Shown here: positions 10,919 through 22,510 of the stretch, one piece after another
Layout: each line of letters starts with the position of its first letter
Position numbering within the stretch: the first letter of the stretch is position 1
Assembly (NCBI GenBank): GCA_963920525.1
Contig: OY986439.1
Span: forward strand, 30,452,319-30,516,318
Reading direction: 5' to 3'
Origin: Dichetophora obliterata
Taxonomy: Eukaryota; Arthropoda; Insecta; Diptera; Sciomyzidae
DNA: 64,000 bases
Made by a program: the position numbers and the translations under genes
The notes under the pieces: model-generated
What the model saw: only the letters and a program-made list of their open reading frames with translations
What the model was told of the DNA's origin: nothing
Databases searched by the model: none

Positions 10919-11595
10919 CACAGTGTCTCCACTTACAATATGTGATTGCATGCGAACTGTCAAATTGAATTTTATGATATATATCTCAAGTGTAGACCAC
11001 TAATATCATGAAATTGTTCATATCATGAAATTTATCTCTTGAAATATTTCTTGAGGTATATCTGTGGTCACAAGGAATAATGACTAAACTCAAAATATCG
11101 TAAAAAGGCGATATGGAATTTACTTTATTGCCAGTTTTTGGAAGTATGCAGATTTCCATTTTTTGCCCAGAATTGATCATCACTTATGTCTGCACATATT
11201 TTGTTTGTAACGGTTCAGATATTTTAAAAAAATGGGTCGTAGTTCGTGCAATTAAAATATCGTTTTTTACGATACTTTGAGTTTAGTCGTTATTCCTTGT
11301 GACCACAGATATTTCATGAGATGAGCTGTCACTTTTCAGTAAAATATGTAAGTGTGTGCATTTTTAAGAACTTTTCAAGCAAAAAATATTGCAAAAGCAT
11401 TAAAAGAGTGAAAAAACACAAAAGGTAATGGCGAATGGAAGAAATTATTAATTTAATAAACTTTTACAAACAATTCCAAAATGAAATTTCATTAGATGAA
11501 GTGCCCACCTAAATATTATAGCATGAAATCTGGATATCATGAAATTCAATTTGGCAGTTTGCATGCAATCAAATATTGTAAGTGGAGACACTGTG
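10919..11595. mobile_element. Harbinger-like MITE, TAA target duplication
   Basis: The ends are CACAGTGTCTCCACTTAC and GTAAGTGGAGACACTGTG. The arms pair over about 55 bp (through TGATTGCATGC and the CAAATTGAATTT side). TAA flanks both ends (10916-10918 and 11596-11598); a 3-bp TWA duplication is typical of PIF/Harbinger elements. No coding capacity. A second inverted-repeat element (11058-11312) is nested inside. Confidence 0.75.
11058..11312. mobile_element. Nested inverted-repeat element
   Basis: The left arm TATCTGTGGTCACAAGGAAT, continuing AATGACTAAACTCAAAATATCG, is matched by its reverse complement at the right end (CGATACTTTGAGTTTAGTCG, then TTATTCCTTGTGACCACAGATA). It lies inside the MITE at 10919-11595, so it inserted later. 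TA dinucleotides at both edges would fit a Tc1/mariner-type origin. Confidence 0.65.
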
Positions 11596-11598
11596 TAA

Positions 11599-14500
11599 TG
11601 GCTTTATTAAATAAAATACAATTAATTTGGAGCAAAAGCATTAAATAATAAAAATTGTGAGTTGTTTTTAAAGTTGTATAAACTTGAGCAAGGTTTAGAA
11701 TTAAAAAAAAAAGACAAAACATAAGTTTTATAATGTGAATTGTTCAGTTTTTATTACTATTTTTTTCTTTCTTTCTTTCTTCTTTCTTTACTTCTTTCTA
11801 TCTTTATATATACTCAACGAAATGCAATTGCATACGCAAAAAATTACATTGCAGTTAAGGTTAATTTACACATACACACATACATACATACAAATATACA
11901 AGTTGATTATAAAATGTACTTAAGTTTAACTTTGCGATGTATTTTGTTTTTATTTGAATTTTTATTTTTTTGGTTTTTTCAATATTAATGCATGCATTCT
12001 TAGCTATAATTTATATGTATAAAAATCTAAATTTGTAAAAAAAAAATTAATTTCACTCTAAAGCAAACCAAGAATAATAATTGAATTTAATAAAATTTAA
12101 CAATTTTCAATTTAATGCTAGTCAACATAGTTTTTCTCATATATTTTTCATAAATGTTTGCCATAAAAGCGACAAAAGCTGAGAACTCAATATATTCAAG
12201 TATTTGCTAAGCAGTTACTTGAAACATTCAGCTTAATTTTTTACTTGCCAACTTTTAGTTTTTGCCAAGAAATTTAAAAATTTCCATATTCAGAAATTTT
12301 TATTTTTTTATGTTAGTTTTGTTTTAAGAATTAATTCAAAGTTATTTTATGTATGAAAAATTTTTTGTTTTTGAATGTGTTATATTTATTATATGAATGC
12401 ATGAAGATTTTAATGTTTTTCTTAAGCTAATTTTTATTTTCATTTTTCGCTTGACTTGTAGATGGTTACATAATTTCGTAAGAAACTATACAATTTTGGA
12501 GGTGTTGGTTTGCTTGGTATACATTTTTTTATCATTGGTTTATAAAATATACAAATTTTTAGTATGAAAAAATATGCGTTTAAAAAGATTTTCGGATATA
12601 CCAATAAAAATTTTTGTTTTCGATACAAAAAATATACAAATTATGTGAAACTTAAGTTTATACTTTTATAAAATAAAAGTTTCGACTACATATTATTGGA
12701 TTGGTTTGATTTTTAATTTTTTGAGGTTAAAATCAAAGCTTAGCACTTGGACTGAAGTCGTTTACTGTAACCAAATTTAATAATAAGGTTTTAAATTTTT
12801 TTAAGGTTTTTCGAGTTGTATTTTATTTGATCAATTGGAAAACTTGTTGAAAACATTCAGTGTTGAGCATCAGACAAAACACGTAACGTAGTAAGTTATT
12901 TTATTTGTACGCAAACTTTTGATTTTGCTGTTGAACCTTTTCGACCTTGTTCTTTGAATAGAATTTATCGACAGTCAAATTTTATATTTGTCCAATTGTT
13001 ACTTTATTCAAAAAGTTTAAAAGTAGCTATAGAAAGTAGTAATATTTGTTTTGGAAAACACGATTTTGAAACTTAATTAATTAGCATTAATATGTGCATA
13101 AAGTCAGCTACACTATTTTGATTTATTATTAAAAACCAAGAAAATACTATGATGTGGTCGATGTGTGCTATCATCATGTGCAACATTGGAAAAAACTAAT
13201 AATTTATAACATAATTTTTGTTAACTGGTGCTTGAAGTTAGTTCAGCCATTAATTTTTTTCCAGATATTCAAATGTTGAGGTGTAATAAGTTGAAGTTGT
13301 GCTTCAATATGTCATAGAAGAGAGATTAAAAGAATTTGTTTAAATTTTTTTCTATCTCCATACGTTTCATCACTGCACAGCTCGAGCACACCAGGGCACA
13401 ACTCTGATTTTCTAAAAAAATAAATTAATGGTGGAGCTGTTGAAAAACAATGGAATTTTCTTTAACTTTTTACGGCACATTGCAGCACAACTCAAGCACG
13501 TTACAGCACAACATCCGAATTTCGAAAAAACAATCTGATTATTTCTATTCAATCATATGACATTGATCGAATTTCAGCGGACATTGCGAACAAAAGTTGT
13601 GTAAAATTTAGGCCTATTGCGAAATTTTTTTTTCTATTTTCAAGAACAAATATCAAAATATTTAGAGTATTAACGACACCATAAATTTTTTTGTGTATAA
13701 AATACTTCCTTTGTTATAGTTTTTTGCGCATACTAAATGCGCAGTCTAAAATTTTTACACTACTTTTGTGTTAGTTTTCACACATATTTTTCATTACACA
13801 TGTGTAATTTCACACTTTTTAGGAAAAATTTATACAACACATTCTGTGTACCAAGTTTAAGTGAATAAAATGTAGCATTTGTTTTGGGTATCTTTTAAAC
13901 TTTTTTGACTAATTAATACACTCTTTTTGCACTACCAAATGCAATTCTTTAAGTGCACGAAATGTTTTACAGTACTTTTCCAACTCTAAACAAATTTATT
14001 TAAACACTACTTTCGGTGTTCCAAAAACACTCGTTTTTATTGTAAAAAATGCACTTTTTTAGTGTACAAAATATACTTAAAAAGTTTTTGGTGTATTAAT
14101 ACACTCTTTCTAGTGCATAGAAAAATCTGAATTTTTGTTATTTTATTCCTTCGAAAACTAGGATGAGTTTCAATTTTTTTTTATTTCAGTTACTCCGAAA
14201 ACTAGGCTTCCCTGGCTCAAGAAGAATCCTCACTGAAGAGGGAATTATTTAGCCAAATCGTAGATTTATAACGCCATCACAAATTACGAATCTTTTTGAT
14301 TCTATTTAAAACTTTACTTTAATTGTGTCGGTCGCATCAGCGGATGGACCACGAACACAATTACCGCTGGCTAGTCACACTTCACGACCTCGGTGATAAA
14401 ACGACACGAGTCGAATAGAGTTTAAATTTTTTTTCGTTTACAAATTCATCAAAAGCAAAAAATATCTTAATTTTAAAATATACAACTCGAAGCAACAAAT

Positions 14501-14656
14501 TATTATTTTTGTTTTGCTTTAAGTCTAGCTTTCGTGTTATAAAGTTTTAAAAATGTAAAATTATGCATTTTGTGGCTCATCAAAAATGAATATAAAAAGA
14601 CACCCACTAAAATGAAAGCTTAGCTTAGAAGTGTTTCGGCACTATATCTTTTATTT
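11599..14656. other. Non-coding, very AT-rich, with simple and degenerate repeats
   Basis: No gene is apparent. It holds a CTTT-type pyrimidine tract (about 11761-11800), a CATA/CACA tract (about 11870-11905), paired degenerate words with 'cagcacaactcaagcacgt' near 13375-13520, and a degenerate 'aatacactctttttgcacta' family over about 13690-14130. Part may be distal 3' untranslated or downstream sequence of the minus-strand gene. Confidence 0.4.
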
Positions 14657-14885
14657 TTAGGGTGTCCAAAAAAACAGCCAAAATGGTCTTAGTTATAACC
14701 TTGGTATAAAAATAAAAGCTTTGAAATATATACTTGAAGATGACATCTGAGGCCCACACCACCAAAGAACAGGATATAGTACCATTGAGACCTATTCAAC
14801 GATATACTGTACTTCCTGATCGGATTAAAAATGCTAAGGTTATAACTAAAATACCATTTTGGCTGTTTTTTGGGACACCCTAAAA
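14657..14885. mobile_element. MITE with TTTTAGGGTGTCC termini
   Basis: The left end TTTTAGGGTGTCCAAAAAAA then CAGCCAAAATGG pairs with the right end CCATTTTGGCTG then TTTTTTGGGACACCCTAAAA. Pairing continues into the 'agttataacctt' / 'aaggttataact' region, about 55 bp per arm. It is non-coding. TA within the terminal TTTTA could be the target duplication. Confidence 0.65.
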
Positions 14886-16325
14886 ACAAAATATAGTTCT
14901 AAACCATTTTCCAGGTAAGCTTTCATTCTAGGGGGTTGTGCTTTTATATTAATTTTTTTCCCATGTTAGGCTACCCGCCTTAATGTACTTTAATTAGGCC
15001 GTGCCGAATTGTATGGAGGTAAAAAACCGATGATGCCTTGGCGACTATCGGTTCGGGTATGAAATTCAAAATTATTGAATGCATATTTTGTGCGCTAAAT
15101 ATATAGTGTGAATAAAATATATCAAACTAAGTAATTTTTTAGCCAAAAATTTTATAGTGTTTTTCGTATTCTAAAAAAAAAAGATAAAAGAGTACCTACA
15201 CAACTTTTGTCCAAAATGTCGCTTGAGTTGTTTTCAACAATAAAACAAAAACACTTTACTTAAAGAATATTAAAAAAAGGATTTTAAAAAATTTTGTCTG
15301 TGTTTCATTTCAATTTAAAGTTCAAAGCCACTAAAAACAAAGAAAGACTTAAAATTAATCAAAATTATCCTTAATTCTAATTAGTTAAATAAAACGTTAT
15401 TTACTGGGTAAAAAATACAGCAAAATTCATGCAATCCAAGTGCTATTCTACACATGAAGAAGAAGAAAAGCTCATTTTACTTCCGTCTCTGCAAGTACTC
15501 TCCAGAAGGAGGGTTGGGCTAGAAAACAACGTAAAATTTTTCCGGGCGGCTAGCTGAAAATTATTTTTTTTATTAATATAATAAATGTATTTAAAATGTA
15601 TTTTGATTAATTTTCGTCCACTTAACAACTAATTACATACAACAAAAGCTGCAGCTTGATACATACATACATACGTCACATATCTAAACTTGCTGCAGTT
15701 GCAGCAGATTACAGCTTAACTGGGTTTATTTGGTTTAATAGATAGATAGATGGATGGATGGATGAATGGATGAATGACTTCAAACGAAACGTCGTGCTCA
15801 ACACTTTGTTCAACACTTAATCTTAACTTTACAGTTAGTATTCTAGGTAAACCGAGTGGTTTAAAATTTGTCGGTTTTTTTTTGTTTTTCCCTTCTGATT
15901 TTAAACTAATCAATTATTTTACAGTAGAAATGTTTGTTTGTTTGTTTGATTTAAAAATAACTTAAAACAATTAAAAATTACAAAATAATTAATTAGTATT
16001 ATTATTTACATTTTAAAATTAGTTGCTATAATTAATTAAAATCAATGGTAAGTTTTTGTTGTTGTTGTCGTGTCGTCGTCCGTCGTCTCTAAAAGAAAGT
16101 GGAAAATTTACGCTTATTTGGAGCATTTGTTGTTGCAGTTGTTATTGTTGTATTAGCAGCATTCGCCTTGGCCAAAACACAGACGGAAGCATAAGCGGAA
16201 GCAGCGCTACCCACTGCAACACCCGCTGCACCACTTGCTACAACAACTGTTGAACCAGCTGCAGCAGCAGCAGCCACTGGCAGCTGTTGACGCGGCGGAT
16301 ATGACTTGATTGGAACAATTACGGG
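14886..16325 (-). other. Downstream and 3' untranslated region of the Zdhhc8-like gene
   Basis: On the minus strand, CAG-rich sequence resembling coding sequence follows the stop codon down to about 16090 but has no continuing frame with the gene. Possible AATAAA signals (plus-strand TTTATT) occur, for example near 15724, but the true poly(A) site cannot be chosen by eye. Microsatellites lie at 15657-15676 (CATA) and 15738-15776 (GATA/GGAT/GAAT). Confidence 0.4.
15738..15776 (+). repeat. Tetranucleotide microsatellite (GATA/GGAT/GAAT)
   Basis: Adjacent short runs of GATA, GGAT and GAAT-type units. Confidence 0.85.
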
Positions 16326-17332
16326 TTATACAGAAATTTCATAGTTCATATCGTAGACACTGGCGCGATCGGGTGTGGGTGTTGTGGCACGTGCACCGAT
16401 GCTCATGTTGCTGCCCGTGCCAGACATGCTAGTGACCTGTGCCGCCTGCGAAGTGTTGATGAGACCACCGCTGTTGTTGCGCTGCACCTGTTGTTGTTGC
16501 TGCTGATGTTGCTGCTGTTCGAGCGTTTGCATTTCCATGGAATCGGTCATTTCAAGAGCGCGCACAAACGACATGGGTCGTGTGGGTGTCGCTTTGCGTT
16601 TGATTTGTGGTGATGGCTGTTGCGATTGCAGACTAGTTGCCACTGCGGCGGGATTTGGCGGGAATACAGCCACACCACCACGTAGCTGTGGCTGATAGCC
16701 ACCGCCAGTGCTGGCAATCGTTTGTGTGGTGGTGTGCCCAAAGTTGCTTTGGGCCTGTGCGGTTGCGGAAGAACTGCTGCTTGGAATGACGGCGTTAGCT
16801 ATGCCACCACCGGCGCTGACACCGATGCCGCCACCGTAGCGCAGCATGTAGGGTTGTGATGTTTGTTGTTGTTGTTGCATGATAGAGGTTGGCATTGAAT
16901 TGGGTGGAATTGTGGGACTAGTTGGGTTGGAGGTGCGGTTGTGGTGCATGTCGTACTGTTGCTGTTGGTAATCCAAAGCAGCCTGTTGCTGCATGCGTGA
17001 TTGCGTCATGATCAGTGGGTGTTGCTGGCCGCCGATGGTCATGTACTGCTGCGGCGCTGGCTGTTGCTGAGCATGATGATGCAAGCTTGGCATAGTGCCT
17101 GCACTACTGCCAATGCCACCGACCGGCCCAACACCTGGCGAGCTATCCTTCCACATGTAGACACCACGTTGTGGGCTGCCCGCCAGCTCACGTATGTTGT
17201 CGACGGTGTTGTTGCTGCGCGCATAGGAGAGTTCATTGCCTTGGCGCACTAGTTCACCCTCGGAGAGAAAGCGCCGTTGTGGACTGCCACCGTAAGGTTG
17301 TCCAGCGGCATTCATAGCCATCATAGCGCCAC
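16326..17332 (-). CDS. Zdhhc8-like, last coding exon
   Basis: The acceptor 'tttgcag' precedes GTGGCGCT. The split Gly codon joins the previous exon, and a TAA stop lies at 16326-16328. It encodes about 335 residues of low-complexity tail rich in Gln, Ser, Pro and Gly, with several Gln runs, SPQRRFLSEGELVRQG near the start and PTRPMSFVRALEMTDSMEMQ in the middle. The protein ends YEISV, a PDZ-domain ligand as described for mammalian ZDHHC5/8, suggesting recruitment to PDZ scaffolds. No catalytic residue lies here. The CAG/CAA runs make length variation between alleles likely. Confidence 0.9.
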
Positions 17333-17394
17333 CTGCAAATCAATAAAATCAATCACTATTCGACATCATAAAATAACACTAATTTATCGCTTAC

Positions 17395-17627
17395 CTTGCA
17401 CCATGGCACGTTGCTGTTGATGCTGCTGCTGTTGAAGCAATAGTTGTTGCTGTTGCTGCTGTATTGTGGGCGCCTGTGGATGCTGTGGCGGAAGCCCAGT
17501 CGTGTATTCGTAATAAGACTGCGTTTGTGGTTGCTGTTGTAGTTGTTGTTGCTGCTGCTGCTGTTGATTGAGTCCTATTCCAATGAAGTCTGGTCGTCTG
17601 GGTTGTGTCGGTGTTCCTGGATTGGAT
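17395..17627 (-). CDS. Zdhhc8-like, Gln-rich tail exon
   Basis: The acceptor 'catgtag' at its upstream end supplies the A completing an AG|A Arg codon from the exon at 33466-33633. The donor is CAAG|GTAAGC. It encodes RSNPGTPTQPRRPDFIGIGL, then three Gln-rich blocks separated by SYYEYTTGLPPQHPQ. The start of this exon (SNPGTPTQPRRPDFIG) follows ASPVRR in Drosophila as I recall it, which supports direct joining across the 15.8-kb intron. Confidence 0.85.
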
Positions 17628-19651
17628 CTACATGGAGCCACACATTGGATCACATCGCAGAGCAAGGAGATAGAGTAGAAAAAAGAGCAAAAAATGAAGA
17701 AAATATATTTTTAAGAATGCATTTTGTAAAAGCAAAAAAAAATAAACAAAAAATTATTTAATTATGAATGTACACAGAGCATGAATTACTGTTAAGAGAT
17801 CAGGTTATGAAAACTCAAAACCCAACACACAGGGCATCAACATGAAGCATGGAGTGTGAGAATCGATATTGAGAATTGATGCAACCAAAGTTTGAACCAC
17901 AGCCCTGATTGACAATGTTTTTGATTAATCGATACATAAAGATACTGAAATGATTTTATATGATAAGGAACTGGAATGAAAAAGCCATAAAACCTAAATG
18001 CCTTACAATGTTATGCATTAAAATGAGAGAATTTCGTAAATAGTTGATTTGTTTAGTGTTGCACAGCAGCTAAAGAATTTTTTTTTTCATTTCATGGAAA
18101 TTTAAAAATCAATTGCAACAAAGAAAACAACAATTTATGAATAAGTTTTTATTGAGTGTTTAATGCTACAAGACACAGTTTTAATGATTTGCAATTCGGA
18201 ATGTTGGGAAGAGATGTAATTCAAGTTAGTTCGATTTGTTTAGATAAATATAGATTGTCACAATTGCCTGTATTCAAAAATGGTATTTTTTTATCGTATT
18301 GATTAATCAAACAGCTTTATTTATAACCATTAAAACAAACATTAACATAAGTATAACATTGATTTAATATCAGACCTTACAATTAGATAATTCATTGTTT
18401 GGTGGTATATCCGAAGTCAATGTAATATTGGAAAATACACAAATGAGTTTTTTGATCAATACTTGATTATGTCTCATTGTGATTTTAAAGTTATTTATTA
18501 CAAATGAGTTCAAAATTTCGAAACTCAATTTCAAATAATGTGACTACCGTCCATAATTTTTATTGCGTATTTAATTGTCTCTGCTGTTTATCAGGGCTTG
18601 GCTTAAAAATATATAACCTTATCAGATTGTACAAAGTATTTATTCTCAAAATTATTCCCACATTTCAGCAGGAGCTATTTGGGGCTTCTGGACCGAATTT
18701 AATGGCCTACGAATTTCACCCACTCTCAATTCTCATGGGCATACATGCAATAACAATAGAGTTCAGCTACTACAGCTTTTTCGCTCTTTCACAACATTGC
18801 TCATTTAAAGTTACAACTCAAAACAGCAATTGAAAAAAATTCAACGCTACTCAAAAATTTACCCACCAATAAAGTAGCTCAGTAGCTCCTTGGACGCAAT
18901 ATGGGTTGCTAAGCCTTCTCTACAGGTATTACCATGGGAAGTGATTATAGGATTATAGGAGTTACAAGGCCAGACGCCACCAGCTCGTGTATTTTCTAGG
19001 TCTACTTGGAGTGCTCTCCAAGTTTCTCTCTAAACCACTGCCTTTTTTCCAATAAAATTTTGCATTTTCGAGATAATTTCTTCTGCGGTCGCACAGCAAA
19101 ATTTCGAAATTAAGTCTATGCAGATTTTAGACCTCTCTACTAAATCCATCCACCCTCCAACTAAACTTATACCTAACTTCCGAATTAACACAATGCTTAC
19201 GGATTTATAGGGTGAGTCTCCTGAGCGTTGGTTCAAGCTATAGAAAAAGATGGACTGGATTAAAGTAGAATGTACATTTTTTTTAAAAACGTTGGAAAAT
19301 TAAAATAGGGCAATAAATACCCAGAAAACGTTGTATATTCTTAAAATTTTGTTAAAATTGGCCATAGCAAAAAAGAAGGATCTTCCATTGAAAGTGTTTG
19401 AAAGAAATAAACGATATGACGACTTCAGATTGAAAATTTTTCAGGTCAACAGGGGCGCCAACAACCTGCTTAGACCCTATCAGTATGGCCTTAGGTCTGG
19501 AAAGTTCACACTGAGAAGAGGGGTCTTAATTAAAAAATAACTAAGTTAAAAAAAATTCAAGCTATTTTGGGAAACATTTTTTCCGACATTTTCTACATGT
19601 ATACAAATTTTTGGATCAAACAGAATATATTTCTAAATTTTTTCCTTTTAA
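17628..19651. other. Intron sequence, no feature recognised
   Basis: Start of the 15.8-kb intron, seen from the low-coordinate side. It includes an unrecognised 109-codon plus-strand ORF (18504-18833) that I do not call as a gene. Confidence 0.5.
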
Positions 19652-20000
19652 AGCTTAGTATGCTGTAGAAGCGAAATCTTCCGTAAGAAATGCATTGCGT
19701 TTTTGACAGCGAAAAGGTAGCGACATTTTTTTTCGTTGGTTAGTACGCGGTTGAACCGAAAAATTGTTCAATGCAACCAAATTCACAACCATGATTGGAG
19801 AGTTAAAATGTCAAAATTTCGCTATCTTTTATATGTCCGTACATTTAACTGACGTATAAATCTGACATTCAACAATAATGTTCAACTAACACATTCAACA
19901 AACTCGTTATGGTAAGTATGTGTAAGTGTTGAGTCTACACCAAAATTTCGCGTGTAGAATTAAATGACTAAACATTTTCGTTCCTACAGCATACTAAGCT
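19652..20000 (+). mobile_element. TTAA-flanked MITE, copy 1
   Basis: The termini are AGCTTAGTATGCTGTAGAAG and CTACAGCATACTAAGCT (inverted), flanked by TTAA at 19648-19651 and 20001-20004. TTAA duplications are typical of piggyBac-group elements. It is 349 bp and non-coding. The interior words 'agcgaa', 'tcaaaatttcgct' and 'caccaaaatttcgcgtgtag' recur in copy 2 at 50637. Confidence 0.8.
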
Positions 20001-20158
20001 TTAAGGGTAAATTTTTTTAAACGTTTAGCTTAAAAATTCGTTCTTATATCAGTTTATCCATTATTTGCTAAAAAATTAAATCAAAAAACACTTAAAAATG
20101 TAAATTTTTTCATAAATTTGTATATATTCCGTGCTAATATTTTCAATCGCCTGAGAAC

Positions 20159-20690
20159 CGCCAGCGAATCGCTTGGAAGATGAGACAATCACCGGCGAGC
20201 GCATTTGGGAGTCATCCGGGTATCGCTGGCTGTAAGCAGCTGAGGCCATAAAACCGATTTGTCGGGAAGATTCGCGAACGAATCGCCGAGAGGGGTCTTA
20301 AGTTATTCGCCTAGAAGATTCACGAACGAAGCGCCTAAAGGTTTCGTAAGCAATTTTCAGTTTCCATGCGGCAATTCAATACTAAAAATTCAATTTTAAT
20401 TTTTCGACGATTATTTTTAGTGAAGAAGTATATAGAATAGCCTGCTTCATATTCCAAAAATCGATCTTTAAAACTTTTAAATAAGCCATCTTCCAACGAT
20501 CGCCGGAATGAGCGAAGGAAGATTTTAAAGATTTTTCTTGAATCGCGCATTTATCGCTTGGGCGATCGAAAAGCGATCTATCTTCCAACGATCGCCGGAA
20601 TGAGCGAAGAAAAATTTTGAAGATTTTTTTGAATCGCGCATTCATGGTTTGGGCGATTGAAAAGCAACCCATCTTATATCTTAATCTATA
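20159..20690 (+). repeat. Tandem/dispersed repeats with 'gatcgccggaatgagcgaag'
   Basis: Two direct units of about 105 bp (about 20477-20581 and 20582-20675) share 'cttccaacgatcgccggaat', 'ttgaatcgcgcatt' and 'gggcgat.gaaaagc'. Weaker related words such as 'gaatcgcttggaagatgag' extend upstream to 20159. Confidence 0.6.
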
Positions 20691-20843
20691 CTATTATATA
20701 AAATTTTCTGTTAACAGTTAACTCCTAAAGTACTAGGACGATTTTTATGAAAAAAAAAATTAAAATATCTTTGAAATTTTAATAATAAGTATATTTAAAT
20801 AAAGTGTTAATCGTTGCATTTAACATTGCTTAGTCGTTTTCTT

Positions 20844-21184
20844 GGCGACCGTAGCCTAGTGGGTATAGTGCGTGGCCCCTAAGCTAAAGAACCGCGGTAG
20901 CCCGGGTTCAATTCCAGCTCAGACAGAAAGTTTTTTCAAATGAATTAATTTTTCTGTTCGGTCGTCACCTCTCTGCAGACAATGGCAAACCTCAGAGAGT
21001 AAAAATTGCCATGTAAAAGCTTCTTGAGAACATAAGCCGTTCGGAGTCGGCATAAAACACGTAGGTCCAGTTCTCGGTCATTTGTGATCAAAATTTAATA
21101 ACACGCACAACACAATTGATCAATAGAAGCTAGGTCAAAGTCCTTCCAAGGGCTGAAATGGCCAGTTTATTTATTTATTTATTT
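20844..21184 (+). mobile_element. tRNA-derived SINE with 13-bp target duplication
   Basis: The 341-bp insert is flanked by the identical 13-mer TAGTCGTTTTCTT (20831-20843 and 21185-21197). The 5' part is tRNA-like: A box at TAGCCTAGTGGG, B box GGTTCAATTCC, spaced as in a Pol III promoter. The body contains CCGTTCGGAGTCGGC and GTAGGTCC-type words, which I associate with abundant tephritid repeats. The 3' end is a TTTA run. The perfect duplication implies fairly recent LINE-dependent insertion into the intron, in antisense to the gene. Confidence 0.9.
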
Positions 21185-21197
21185 TAGTCGTTTTCTT

Positions 21198-22502
21198 TGC
21201 GCGCGTGTGTTTTGCAAGAGTTTCAATAAACTCCATGTTGCTCTTTACTAATCTCTTAATTTCTCAGCAAGCACAGCTCTAAAAACAAAAACAGATGAGC
21301 CTCGAACAAGACAAAAAGTGAGATACATATCGCTCATTTGCTCGAATAACGTCATAACTCACAAACCAAGATTTTTAGGTTAACGATGCAGAATGGTTCT
21401 TTATATCATGCCTCATATTGTGTAAAAATTTCATGTTATTATTTTGAATATTCTCCGCGTGAGAAGAGAAAATGCCTCTATCTCTTCATACAAGGTGTGA
21501 GTCAATTGAAAACTTTAAATGCATTTTATGCAAAATGACTTTTTTGAGTTATGACGTTATTCCAGCAAATGAACGATATGTAAATAAATGCAGTGCTGTG
21601 AACAAATGTTTTTAACTTTGTATGACATGCATTGTTTTTATGGAGATTGATAAATGGGGCTCCGGATTGTTATTATATATGTTAGACATACGAATGTATG
21701 TCTGATCCTCACGGCTTAACCACTGAAGCTATCCACCTCATATTTATACCATATGCTCATGTGGTGCTGTGGATTGTTTTTGTTTGTGTTAGATCTCAGA
21801 AAATGCTTATTCATGGAACGATTCGTCTTAAATTATCACCATATATAAAAATGAAAACTATTTTTCAATTGTAATTGGAATAACTTGGAAAAGGGCTTAA
21901 ATGACTTAAGCCCTTTTACCTTTTAGGTCGAGAAGTGTACATTCCTATGACAACTCTTGAGAAAAGGCGGTCAAATGGACTTAGATGAACAAAAAGGGAT
22001 ACTTTTGGAACTAGGGGAATGCCTCCGGTTGTGAGCCATCCCCGGTTGTGAGACAGTCCATTTTTTCGGTAACTATGAAACGGTAACCCTAATGTCAGTA
22101 CTGTCAATGGCAACACTTTTCATTATTTCACTTTTGCTATGTCATCGCGTTGGATAGACGCGTTGCTTAATATAAAACAAAATATCTTGTAAAAAAAGGT
22201 AGATTGTGAATTGCTAAAAAAGCATTAGTATTATTGATAAAAATATAGATTGGGGCTTTTAGCTAAATATTATAAAATAATATGAGCGAATATGAACATC
22301 ATAAAAAAATGCGATGCCATGTACATATTGCTTATCAGTCCCAGTTATGTGCCACTCGAGTAACCGGTTGTGAGCCGGATTACAAAATTTGATATTTAGC
22401 TTTTTTTATGAAACATTGTCATTTAAATTAAATTACAATGAAAACACGTAATTACTTGTGTATGTTATACATTTAAGTTATTTTTAGCTACCTACATTCG
22501 TT
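21198..22502. other. Intron sequence, no feature recognised
   Basis: AT-rich. It contains repeated 'ggttgtgag' words near 22026-22050 and 22364, without a definable element. Confidence 0.5.
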
Positions 22503-22510
22503 ATGCCGAC

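Noticed and set aside
16089..16277. Ala-rich minus-strand ORF after the stop codon
   Set aside because: A GCT/GCA frame of the trinucleotide-rich 3' untranslated region, not a continuation of the gene.
18504..18833. 109-codon ORF in the last large intron
   Set aside because: No recognisable motif, no homologue known to me, antisense to the host gene, and of a length expected by chance in this AT-rich sequence.
20844..20925. Functional tRNA gene
   Set aside because: The tRNA-like part is the head of a 341-bp insert with one target duplication around the whole.
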